Assembly: GCF_040183065.1 (NCBI RefSeq)
Contig: NC_091119.1
Span: 195,845,043-195,909,042, forward strand
Origin: Periplaneta americana
Taxonomy: Eukaryota; Arthropoda; Insecta; Blattodea; Blattidae
DNA: 64,000 nt
Reading direction: 5' to 3'
How positions within the stretch are numbered: the stretch's first letter is position 1; each line of letters opens with the position of its first letter. The translations under genes and the position numbers were made by a program. Under the pieces are notes generated by a model, which saw only the letters and a list, made by a program, of their open reading frames with translations, was not told the DNA's origin and did no database searches. This document shows, one piece after another, positions 34,917-45,241 of this stretch.

Positions 34917-36030
34917 TCTATACTAATAATAAATCTGTAGCCGAAATTTTTCTGGTAATTTTCGATTTTCCAAAAATAATTGGTCCTAATATATAATTAA
35001 CCACCCTGAAACCGAAAATCGCTTTTTTGAAATTTTTGTTTGTATGTCTGTCTGTATGTTTGTTACCTTTTCACGCGATAATGGCTGAACCGATTTCGAT
35101 GAAAATTGGAATATGAATTAAGTTCGTTGTAACTTAGATTTTAGGCCATATGGCATTCAAAATACTTTATTTAAAAGGGGGTTTATAAGGGGGCCTGAAT
35201 TAAATAAATCGAAATATCTCGCTTATTATTAATTTCTGTGAAAAATATTACATAACAAAAGTTTCTTTAAAAATGATTTCCGACAAGTTTTATTCTTTAC
35301 AAAATTTTGACAGGACTGATATTTAATGAGATAAATGAGTTTTAAAATTAAAATAACGCCATCTAAGACGGTGCAATGAATTAAGAACAAATTACTTCGT
35401 CTATAAGGGGCCTTGGACAACAACAATCGAAACAGGGGTCTTGGACATCAACAATCGAAAGCTATTAAACATAGCCTACAGAGAATGTTTCTGTGTTTTT
35501 ATGAAGTAATATCAGAAGCTAAATTAACCGATTTGTATAATTAATTATTATTTCACCATTGGAAAGTGTAGTTTCTCTAGATGGACATAATGCTATAATG
35601 TTATTACAGTAACGTCTGAGTAAATCGAGGACAGGTAAGATTAAAATAGCTTCTTATGCACAGAAAATTTGATAGGCTATTTTGTACATTCGTTTTCTGT
35701 ATTTCTTAAAATAATATTTATGTACACTCATTTTAATATCAGAGAATTAACGAACAACGAGTGTGTATTGATTTAGTATGCAGTAATAGTACGTTAGCTT
35801 AGCAATCCATTATTTTATAATTCAAATTTTAACTATGCTCAATTGAATCGTGTTAAAATACATAAAATATATATGCAATAAATGCAATGCAAAAAAATTG
35901 GGTAATGAGCGAAGCAGATTATGTTGCGCTGTTGTAAAAGTTGTTCCCTGGATCAAACGTCCTATTTTAATTATGTAATTACTTTATATTTATTTCTAAC
36001 AGGTGCAGCGGAGCGCACGGGTACGGCTAG
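34917..36030 (+). mobile_element. Non-autonomous Helitron, copy B
   Basis: Starts TCTATACTAATAATAAATCT after an A and ends GGGTACGGCTAG before a T. The same 3' hairpin (GTG..GCG-GAG-CGCAC) as copy A precedes the end. A (27-bp) direct duplication near 35400-35460 (GGGCCTTGGACAACAACAAT/GGGTCTTGGACATCAACAAT) is specific to this copy. Non-coding. Confidence 0.88.
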
Positions 36031-36044
36031 TATAATAATAAGAG

Positions 36045-36120
36045 TGTGATGTATTAATGGTTACTTTCGTTGATATTAGATCTGGAGTTCGTGGGTTCAA
36101 ACTAGGCCTGGCTGATGGAT
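36045..36120 (+). other. Degenerate tRNA-like sequence
   Basis: AATGGTTACTTTCGTTG and GGAGTTCGTGGGTTCAAACT recall A and B boxes at about the right spacing. Weak. Confidence 0.3.
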
Positions 36121-36176
36121 TTTATCGACCAAAAGTTATTCGCTGAGAGGCTCCTATTACTGATAGATTTAAGAGA

Positions 36177-37228
36177 CTATTACACTTTTACTACGTCACA
36201 CTACTCTTGACCAATAAAACGGTACTAAAGGACGTCTTTCAACCAATCATGACTGCTTATCGCACAATTTTATCGCGTCCCTAGCATTTGTTTAATTTTA
36301 TCGCGTCCCTAGCATTTGTTTATTTTTATCACTACCCTAGCATTTGTTTCTTTGTTTGCCAACATTTCAAACTGCACTGGTCTGGACGTCAAAAAACAGA
36401 AAATTACAAACCACTCCAGTCGATGCATAGCACTTTCAAATATGACTCGCACTGGCATTCAAGAACAAGAATTAATAAAGATCACTGGTCATATATGAAG
36501 AGCACCATTCGGAAATCCTGAATAAGTTGAGGGATACACCATGTACATCAACGAGTTCACTTCTTTTACGCACACGTCCAATATAACATCAACTGAACCA
36601 CCAACCACTAAAACATTCAAATTTGAAAATTGTACTTTCAATAATTGTTTCTTTTAAAATTATTCATATTTATTTTTTATTTCATCATCGTTAATTAAAA
36701 CGTTTCTTGTTTATTTCATCATCCCTAATTAAAACTTTTCTAACACTTGTTTATATTATTTAGGTTATGTTATAGCTTCTGCTATATGATATTATAGATA
36801 GTCACGTATCAGAGATTGTTTAATATTAAGATTTATTGAAAATCATCTGTCAAGTGACGTTGATTACTGGGATCCGTATGATTGAAGTGGAATGCAAATG
36901 TTTTAATAAAATGAAACTGAATCAACAAAGCCTTCTTGACTAGTAACCGTCCAGAGTTCAATGAAGATTCCATAGTTGGCACAACTGATAACAAGAAAAC
37001 AGCTAATCATAACACACTGCTGCCATCTAGCGTAATGTTGAAATGGTACAATAATACATTTGAAAACAGTTGTATTTTCGTAAGTCAATTAATATTTTAT
37101 TGTATTGGAGTACTTTGTTACTTCTAATCTTTATATACTTTCTTCTAATCGTGTAATAGTCAATCAAACCCCACTCGAGTTTTGATTTTCTCTAGATAAA
37201 TCAAAACCTCTAGTGAGATTACTGTTGA
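36177..37228 (+). mobile_element. Tyrosine-recombinase (Crypton-like) element, copy 1
   Basis: About 1.05 kb shared with 47288-48280. The left edge is GACTATTACACTTTTACTAC. GTGTAATAGTC near 37150 mirrors the first 11 bases, but shared sequence runs another ~80 bp to a palindrome (GTTTTGATT..AATCAAAAC). It carries the recombinase fragment at 36316. The left side has a short triplication of ATCGCGTCCCTAGCATTTGT. Confidence 0.6.
36316..36498 (+). pseudogene. Tyrosine recombinase C-terminal scrap (catalytic Tyr deleted)
   Basis: The frame reads GLDVKKQKITNHSSRCIALS, then NMTRTGIQEQELIKITGH and stops. ITNHSSR fits the H-x-x-R box (H33, R36) and ITGH the G-H box (58-59) of tyrosine recombinases, with normal spacing. 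About 50 bases present in copy 2, which code for the Tyr-bearing segment, are missing here. The N-terminal DNA-binding part is not recognised. Crypton-like is an inference from family memory. Confidence 0.55.
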
Positions 37229-38100
37229 TAAAAACATGAGGGAATCTAGAAAGAATGTACCGACAATTCCTTGACTACTGAATTTTATTCTGTTAGTCAT
37301 TATCCTCGCTTATCAGCTTATAGCCAGGGTAATAGATATTTCACTTCAATTGTTATTGAAGAATAAGCGACAAGAAGTTTTCTGAGAGAGGAATTATTAA
37401 TTGTTGCGGAATGACAAATGCAATAGAAAAATTCGTCGACAAAAGAATACGGACTTCAAATTGTCGTTTTTACTGGATGTGTGTCAAAATTAACATAATA
37501 CTAGCCTCATTCGGAAAGTGATTTATCTTTAAGTATTTCTCAATGTAAATTAATGTTGGTATCATTGCATGCAGTCATCATATAGACAAATTAAAATTAT
37601 TTTACGGGCACTGCAAAATTCGTGAATTCCGCCACTGAAGGAGCGTTGAGTGGATGATTGACAAATTGCGTCATGTGCAAGTTAAGGAGTAATAGGTTCA
37701 TGCTCTCATCATGGCATCTGAAAACCAAGCAGGAGGAGGAAGAGGTCGTCATTTGCTATTCTAATCGACATGTCTAATGCGTTTGTGAATGTTAATACCC
37801 TGACAATGATTCACACTTGACAGGTCAACGGTATACACTTAGATCAAGAAAGTAAACAGCATCTAAGAACGACGCCCAGTGCAGGCATTGTCCTCTGCGG
37901 CCATGGCCCTTGTGCTAACGAATCTGGTTGCAAATGCAGAAGGGGTGGATTTTATATCAGGAAAGTTGTTTCTCTTTCATAAGAAATTGTGTGTCCCTTA
38001 TGTTTGTGTTTCTTCCATACTTTACTCTATGTTCACTACTTCAATAAAAATTCAATATAATGATAATAATAATAATGATGATAATAATAATAATAATAAT
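37229..38100. other. Unassigned sequence ending in (AAT)n
   Basis: 37510-37565 is an inverted match of 27703-27755. 38061-38100 is AAT/GAT microsatellite. No gene recognised. Confidence 0.4.
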
Positions 38101-38860
38101 GACATTCCAGAATAAATTAAACGCAGAATAAATATTCGAAATATCTGCTATTATTCGGTTGAGAAGCTTTTGTCATCCACTCTGCTTTTAAAAATACCTG
38201 AAAGTTAGGATTTATAAAGCCATTATATTACCAGTTCTTCTGTATGGTTGTGAAATTCGTATTCTCACTTTGAGACAGGAACATAGGTTAAGAATGTTAG
38301 AGGATAATGTGCTTAGGAAAATATCTGAGGTCAAGAGGGATGAAGTTACAGAAGAATGAAGAAAGTTAAATTTTAAATTATGGTTTATTTAACGACGCTC
38401 GCAATTGCCGAGGTTATATCAGCGTCGCTGATGTGCCGGAATTTTTGTCCCATAAGAGTTCTTGTACATACCAGTAAATCTACTGACATAAGCCTGTCGC
38501 ATTTAAACACACTTAAATGCCATCAACCTGGGACGGGATCGAACCCGCAACCTCGACCACAGAAGGTCAGCGCTATACCGACTACGCTACCCAGGCCGAC
38601 TGGAGAAAGTTATACAACGCAGAATCGTACGCATTGTATTCTTCACCTAGTATAATTAGGAACATTAAATCCAAACGTTTGAGATGGGCAGGGCATGTAG
38701 CGCGTATGGGTGAATCCAGAATAAGTTGGAAGACCTTTGGGGACACTGAGACGTGGATGGGAGGATAATGTTAAAATGGTTTTGAGGGAGGTTGGAAATG
38801 ATGGTAGGGACTGGATTAATCTTGCTGAGGATAGGGACCGATGGCGGACTTATGTATGGG
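38101..38860 (+). pseudogene. RTE-type LINE fragment D, split by a SINE
   Basis: Begins directly at (AAT)n with the DTREEIKR region, runs to GAAGAATGAAGAAAGTTA (38368), is interrupted by the SINE at 38369-38600, and resumes TGGAGAAAGTTATACAACGC. It continues through [20 protein letters not shown] and the DRDRW region. Several frameshifts exist and the last ~20 codons are diverged. Confidence 0.8.
38369..38600 (-). mobile_element. tRNA-derived SINE inside LINE D
   Basis: Reverse-complement relative of the SINE at 5628-5860: head CTGGGTAGCGTAGTCGG, T arm with GGGTTCGATCCC, tail AGCGTCGTTAAATAAACC. Flanked by TGAAGAAAGTTA (38357-38368) and TGGAGAAAGTTA (38601-38612), an 11/12 target duplication taken from the LINE. 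Confidence 0.87.
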
Positions 38861-38959
38861 TATGTAAGTATGGGTATTCCCTCTTTGGATGCGTTTTGCA
38901 TAGAGAGATTCGAAGCCCGGTCTTTGGAGCGAAAAGAAAGAGCTCTAACGCTATTGTTA

Positions 38960-39110
38960 TTTCCAAGGTCTTCTCCAGCTGTAAGACAAATGTCAGGTAA
39001 TCTAGGGGAATCCTCGGTGTCATCTTGTCAAATATAATCTCGCTTTCATCAATTCCATCGAAGCTAAATAACTTAGTAGTTAATTCATCGTTGTTAAAAT
39101 CAGAATAAAA
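38960..39110 (+). mobile_element. SINE 3' fragment
   Basis: CAAGGTCTTCTCCAGCTGTA, TCAGGTAATCTAGGGGAATC and GAAGCTAAATAACTTAGTAG align with the body and tail of the SINE at 23309-23566. The tRNA head is absent, which suggests 5' truncation. Confidence 0.6.
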
Positions 39111-39339
39111 CTATGAGATAGTTCTTGAAACAAAAACTAAAATCCTCTTTTTCACTGCTTGAATGAGTATGGAGGATGAAAAGACAAAGGGGATAGAAAT
39201 TTATTTCAACTTCGCCACGGAAAAATAAGTGACAGTCAAAATTATCCGGTTACAGTTACCATGGAGAATATCATGTGTCACCTTTCGTTGGAGAATGACT
39301 AAGGGAATAATTATGCTACCTCTTATGACAAAGAGAAAA

Positions 39340-39420
39340 GTCCCTTATTTGTGTCCGACATTGAACCCTTGTCCTTCCAGCCCGTAGCTAATCGCTTTGC
39401 CTACTCAGCTACCTCCTGTG
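39340..39420 (-). other. Degenerate tRNA-like sequence
   Basis: Minus strand: GAGGTAGCTGAGTAGGCAAA (A-box-like) and GACAAGGGTTCAATGTCGG (B-box-like, T arm partly paired). Likely an old SINE head. Confidence 0.4.
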
Positions 39421-39869
39421 TTTCAAGCTGCAAAATTAGATTTTTTTTTGCTGTCATTCACTTCCAGTAACGTCTATTTAACAGTTCTCGTCTCCAGATC
39501 TTTTTCTCGTCCATTTCACTTCTTCTTTTAATGATTTCTTCACGCCTCATTTATTTTTATGTGACTCCTTACGGAAGTGTCCGTTTTCCCATTAATCTTC
39601 TTGCAACACTTCAAGGTAATGTTTTGTGTTACATTTAACCTTTCATCACTTCAATCGGCCTGTTAACGTCAAGACTGATATCTCTCTTAAACTCTGATTG
39701 TTTTCAATTATTGAAGAATTCTTTAGCGTTGTTATGGTTTGTATTTCCCGATAACATGTGTAATATTTGTTCAGGGCATTTAAATAAATAGCTTTTCACG
39801 CCTACATAATTTCTTTCCCCGAAACGCTGCTCCGAACTCTGAAGTATTTATAGTTGAACTGGGAGGTTA
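39421..39869. other. Unassigned sequence
   Basis: AT-rich, no recognised feature, leading into the 86-bp satellite. Confidence 0.4.
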
Positions 39870-42800
39870 TCCTTTTTCTTTGATCATCCAATATTTCTCC
39901 TTCCTAGAAGTGTGTTCTGGATTCGTAAAATTTTAACACTTAAAGCAGTGTAACTCATTTTATCCTTGACATTTCAATATTTCTCTTCCCAAGAGGTCTG
40001 TTCCGGTTTCATAGAATTTTGACAGTTGGATCTGTTCAAGCCATCTTTTCCTTATCACTCAATATCTCTCTTTTCAAAGATTTTTCTGATATCGTTAAAG
40101 CTTTAGAATTAAAATGGAGTATACCGCCTTTTCTATTATCATCCAATATTTCTCTCTTTAAAGAACTTTTCTGATCTCATCAAAGTCTTACAATTAAGAT
40201 AGTGCTTGCTGCATTTTCCATGATCATCCAATATTTCTCTTTTGGAAGGTCTTTTCTGGTCTCATTAAATTTTTGCAATTAAAGTAGTTCATATGATCTT
40301 TTGCGTGGTCATCCAATATCTCTATTTTTACAAGGTCTTTTCTGTCTCATTAACTGTTTGCAATTAAAATAGTTCATAGCATCTTTTGCGTGATCATTCG
40401 ATATCTCTATTTTTAGAAGGTCTTTCTGGTCTCATTAAATGTTTGCAATTAAAGTAGTTCATAGAATCTTTTGCGTGATCATCCAATATCTCTATTTTAG
40501 AAGGTCTTTTCTGGTCTCATTAAATGTTTGCAATTAAAGTAGTTCATAGAATCTTTTGTGTGATCATCCAATATCTCTATTTTTAGAAGGTCTTTTCTAG
40601 TCTCATTAAATGTTTGCAATGAAAGTAGTTCATAGAATCTTTTGTGTGATCATCCAATATCTCTATTTTTAGAAGGTCTTTTCTGGTCTCATTAAATGTT
40701 TGCAATTAAAGTAGTTCATAGCATCTTTTGCGTGATCATCCAATATCTCTATTTTTAGAAGGTCTTTTCTGGTCTCATTAACTGTTTGCAATTAAAGTAG
40801 TTCATAGCATCTTTTGCGTGATCATCCAATATCTCTATTTTTAGAAGGTCTTTTCTAGTCTCATTAACTGTTTGCAATTAAAGTAGTTCATAGCATCTTT
40901 TGCGTGATCATCCAATATCTCTATTTTTAGAAGGTCTTTTCTGGTCTCATTAACTGTTTGCAATTAAAGTAGTTCATAGCATCTTTTGCGTGATCATCCA
41001 ATATCTCTATTTTTAGGTCTTTTCTAGTCTCATTAAATGTTTGCAATGAAAGTAGTTCATAGAATCATTTGTGTGATCATCCAATATCGCTATTTTTAGA
41101 AGGTCTTTCTGGCCTCATTAAATGTTTGCAATTAAAGTAGTTCACAGAATCTTTTGCGTGATCATCCAATATCTCTATTTTAGAAGGTCTTTTCTGGTCT
41201 CATTAAATGTTTGCAATTAAAGTAGTTCATAGCATCTTTTGCATGATCATCCAATATCTCTATTTTTAGAAGGTCTTTTCTGGTCTCATTAAAATTTTGC
41301 AATTAATAACTCCTGTCATCTTACCCATTATCATGTAGTATTTTTCTCTTGAAAAGTCGTTCCTGGTTTCATTAATTTTTCAATTTAAAATAGTTCATGC
41401 CGCCTTTTCCATGATCATCCTATATTTATCTTTTGTAAGACGTTTTCTGGTCTTATTTCATTCCTGTAATTGTAACAGTTCATTGCATATTTTTCACGAT
41501 GATACAATATTTATTTTAGAAAGGTGTATTTTGGTCTTGTTCAATTTTTTTAATTGAAATAGATCATTCCATATTTTCCATGGTCATCTAATACTTCTAT
41601 TTTGAAAGATCTTTTCTCATCTCGTTAAATTTTTACAATTAAAATAGTTCATACTATCTTTTTCATGATCATTCAATATTTCTCTTTTGAAATAACTTTT
41701 TCTGGTCTAATTTAATGTTTCCAGTTAAAATAATCTATACCAATTTTTCATTGAACATCCAGTATTTCTATTTAAAGTTGTTTTCTAGTCTCTGTAAATT
41801 TTTTGCAATTAATGTATTCAATGCCAACTTTTTCTTGATCATCCAATATTTCTCTTTTGAAAAGACTTTCCGGTTTCATTAAATTTTTGGAATTAAAGGA
41901 TTTAAAGCTGTCTTTTCCATGATCATCCAACTTTCCTATTTTAAAAGGCTTTTTCTGACCTATAAAATAGTTAATGATATTTTTTATTATCTCCAAATAT
42001 TTTAAAAGGTCTTTTCTATTCTCATTAATTTTTTGCAATAAAAATATTATATACAATTTTTCTTATGATCATCCAATATTTTTCATTTGAAAGATCTCAT
42101 TAAATGTGTACAATTAAAATAGTATATGCCATCTTTTCCATGATCATCAAATATTTATCTTTTAGAAGGTATTCTTTGGTCTCGTTAAATGTTTATAATT
42201 AGACGAGCTCATATCATCTTTTCCATGAAGATTTAGTACATTTATTTTCAAAGGTATCTTCTCTTTAAATTTTTGCAATGAAATAATTCATGCCATCTTT
42301 TCCATTCCCATCCTGTATTTTTCTCTTGAAATATATTTTCTGATCTTATTAAAACTTGTAAATTAAAATAGTTCAAGCCATCTTATCCATGATCTTCAAT
42401 ATTTCTGTTTTGAAAGTGTTTCCTGGACTCATTATTATTTTTTTTAATTATAATACTTCCTTATTTTTCATGACCATACAGTTTTTATCTTTTGAAAGGT
42501 ATATTTTAGTCTCGTTCAATTTTTGTAATTAAAATAGATCATGCCATGATTTCAATGGCCATTCAATATTTCTGTTTGGAAAGATATTTTATGGTACTTG
42601 TAAAATGTTGTAATTAAAATAGTTTATGCTTTCTTATTTGATCAACTAATATTTCTCTTTTTGAAGGTGTCTTCTTGCCTTATTCAACTTCCACAATTAA
42701 AATAAAACATGCTATCTTTTCCTAGATCATCCACCAATATTTCCCTTTTATAGGTCTTTTGTGGTCGCATTAAATTTTCTGTAAGGCAACTAGTTCTTTC

Positions 42801-43130
42801 TGTTTTTTCTCTTGTTCACTGAATATTTCTCTCTTATGATCGTCCAATTTTTCTGTTTTAAAAGGTCTTTTCTGATCTCTAGAATAATTCATGCCATCTT
42901 TTTCGTAACATTCAATATTGCTCTTTTGAAAGATATTTTCAGATCTCCTCAAACATTTGCAATTAAAATAGTTCATGCCAACTTTTCCATAATCGTACAA
43001 TATTCAGTTATTAAAATGTATTTTCTGGTCTCGTAAAATTTTAACAGCTAAAATTGTGTAAGTCATCCCTTTCTCGACATTGCAATTTTTCTCTTCACAA
43101 GAGGTCTGAAGTTCTGACAGTCAACGTAAC
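39870..43130. repeat. Satellite of ~86-bp units, about 38 copies
   Basis: Unit landmarks: TGATCATCCAATATCTCTAT, TTTTAGAAGGTCTTTTCTGG, TCTCATTAAATGTTTGCAAT, TAAAGTAGTTCATAGCATCT. Units at 40240-41300 are almost identical; those toward both ends are progressively diverged. The first and last units share CTCTTC(C/A)CAAGAGGTCTG not seen in the middle. The outer, older units leave a minus-strand frame open in places (41772-42056, 42770-43000) with a repeating REILDDxEKxGMNYFNCK-like peptide. I do not call a gene. Confidence 0.95.
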
Positions 43131-43179
43131 GATACTATAACGAAAAATAGAGATATTCAGGTTCTAAAGCCGCTATTAC

Positions 43180-43894
43180 TTACTTACTTAATTACTTACT
43201 TACTGGCTTTTAAGGAACCCGAAGGTTCATTGCCGCCCTTACATAAGCCCGCCATTGGTCCCTATCCTGAGCAAGATTAATCCATTCTCTATCATCATAT
43301 CCCACCTCTCTCAAATCCATTTCAATATTATCTTCCCATCTACGTCTCGGCCTCCCTAAAGGTCTTTTTCCCTCCGGCCTTCCAACTAACACTCTATATA
43401 CATTTCTGGATTTGCCCATACGTGCTACATGCCCTTCCCATCTCAAACGTCTGGATTTAATGTTCCTAATTATGTCAGGTGAAGAATACAATGCGTGCAG
43501 TTCTGTGCTGTGTAACTTCCTCAATTCTCCTGTAACTTCATCCCTCTTAGCCCCAAATATTTTCCTAAGCACCTTATTCTCAAATATCCTTAACCTCTGG
43601 TCCTCTCTCAAAGTGAAAGTCCAAGTTTCACTACCATACAGAACAACCGGTAATATAACTGTTTTATAAATACTAAATTTCAGATTATTTGACAGCAGAC
43701 TGGGTGATAAAAGCTTCTCAACCGAATAATAACAGGCATTTCCCATATTTATTCTGTGTTTAATTTCCTCCCGAGTGTCATTTATATTTGTTACTGTTGC
43801 TCCAAGATATCTGAACTTCTCCACCTCTTCAAAAGATAAATTTCCAACTTTTATATTTCCATTTCGTACAATATTCTCGTCACGAGACATAAAC
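43180..43894 (-). pseudogene. RTE-type LINE fragment E, 226-codon open frame, 10-bp TSD
   Basis: The minus-strand frame 43890-43210 is unbroken: [93 protein letters not shown] and YVRAAMNLRVP. It is 5' truncated after the RT core, so it lacks YADD and the endonuclease. The tail is TAAGTAAGTAATTAAGTAAG. Exact target duplication CCGCTATTAC at 43170-43179 and 43895-43904. The open frame and clean TSD suggest a young insertion. Confidence 0.9.
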
Positions 43895-43914
43895 CCGCTA
43901 TTACCATTACAAAT

Positions 43915-43990
43915 CAGGTACTGCCGGGACTCGAAGTCCGGTTACTTTGACAGAGAGCTGTCTGTCACCTGACTATCCGCGAGTGGGATT
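43915..43990 (-). other. Degenerate tRNA-like sequence
   Basis: Minus strand: CGGATAGTCAGGTGACAG and CCGGACTTCGAGTCCCGG, a T-arm-like stem and loop at roughly tRNA spacing. Possibly an old SINE head. Confidence 0.4.
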
Positions 43991-44570
43991 GTAACAGCTC
44001 TGTGTGTTGTGGTGCCCACGTCTTCACTCCTCGTACACCACGGTTCGCTAGTTGCTGGAATCGTTCCCGTATATCAAAGTCGACAGCGGCGGCCTCTGGG
44101 CTGTCGCACGGCACGTGTCATCGACATCGGTGCGGGCGGTCTGCAGGTATTTAATGATTTGCACTATCTGCAGGAACCTTGCCAAAACGCGTCACCACAC
44201 CTAAGTGCAACTGGATTATACGCGCGAACTAATTGATGCACGGACCGTGAGTGGGAATACAAGAGTGAGTGCCTGCCGGGGCAGATCCGGGTGCAGGGAG
44301 CTGTTTCCTCATTTAAATAGCCTTAATTGGTTAATCCTGCTCTGGGATGAGATACTATAAAAGTCTCACAGCCCTCGAATTTCTTAGGTTATCGACCGCT
44401 TCTAATTTAGCTACCACATTCTTTTATTTTTAAGTATTTTGCTCCCTCTAAAGCTGTTAACTTCGGTCTACCCATTCCCCAAACAAAGTAAGTTTTGTTC
44501 TCATCTCCGCTGAGTATGTGATGTCCGGCACAAGGGTTAATAACCCGGATAATATTTGAAAATTACAACA
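43991..44570. other. Unassigned; GC-rich patch at 44000-44320
   Basis: 44000-44320 is visibly GC- and CpG-rich compared with the window. Its short frames show no domain. 44321-44570 is ordinary AT-rich sequence. Confidence 0.4.
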
Positions 44571-44960
44571 CAAAACTGTTTGAAACAATGCAAATCTGGC
44601 TTTCATGTAGAAGCTCCCTGTAAAGCAGGTTTGAATAATTTCAAGGAAAAATTGTTCCGAGGCCGGGTACCGATCCCGGGACCCTTCGCTTAGCGCGCGA
44701 ATGCTCTACCGACTGAGCTACCCTAGGAACCATACACGATACCGTCACAATTTTTCTTTTGTATCCACACAACTCAAATGAGCTGACAAGACGCCAGAAC
44801 TCAACTTTGAGTGCACACAAATGCTGTGTGACTTAAATTGTGGCTTTCTGTTAACGTATCACCTAAACGCTCTGGTATCACAGTAACGAATGTATTATGC
44901 AAATCTGGCTTTCAGATAGAAGCTCCCTGTAAAGCAGGTTTGAATAACAATTTCACGAAA
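44571..44960 (-). repeat. tRNA-bearing tandem repeat (family III), ~1.25 units of 309 bp
   Basis: TGCAAATCTGGCTTTC..GTAAAGCAGGTTTGAATAA occurs at 44589 and 44898, giving a 309-bp period. Between them lies a tRNA-like element. The unit is related to the 285-bp array at 51.7 kb (shared GATTTGCATAATACA, CACAATTTAAGTCACACA, TGTGTGCACTCAA, AGCTCAGT-GG blocks on the minus strand). Confidence 0.75.
44655..44728 (-). other. tRNA-like sequence (family III)
   Basis: Minus strand: acceptor TCCTAGG/CCTCGGA pairs at six of seven positions with one extra G before TA. D stem GCTC/GAGC, anticodon arm TTCGC-GCGCTAA-GCGAA (perfect 5-bp stem, 7-base loop) and T arm CCGGG-ATCGGTA-CCCGG. Loop position 33 is C, not the universal T, so decoding is doubtful. 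Confidence 0.55.
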
Positions 44961-45241
44961 TACTCTGGGCTTTCAAAATCGAATTAATACGTTCATAAGT
45001 TTTGTTATGGTTTTAATGAAAGCTTCCCCAACCTTTGCAGTGACTGTGGTGTGGTCAGATCTTCAGCCTGTCGCGCAGTCGGTCCGGGTTCTAGTACCGG
45101 TCAGAACTGAGTTTTTTTTATTAAAAAATCCGTACTAACACTTAGGCCCAGTTTTATAAATACGGTTAATCTAAAGATTATGTTAAACCTAGGTTACACC
45201 TAACTGAGAGCTTAACTCAACAGAATGGAATATTCAATTCA
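44961..45241. other. Unassigned sequence
   Basis: GGTCCGGGTTCTAGTACCGG at about 45090 has a T-arm shape but no clear A box. GGCCCAGTTTTATAAATACG near 45146 looks like one transposon end, without a partner found. Confidence 0.35.
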
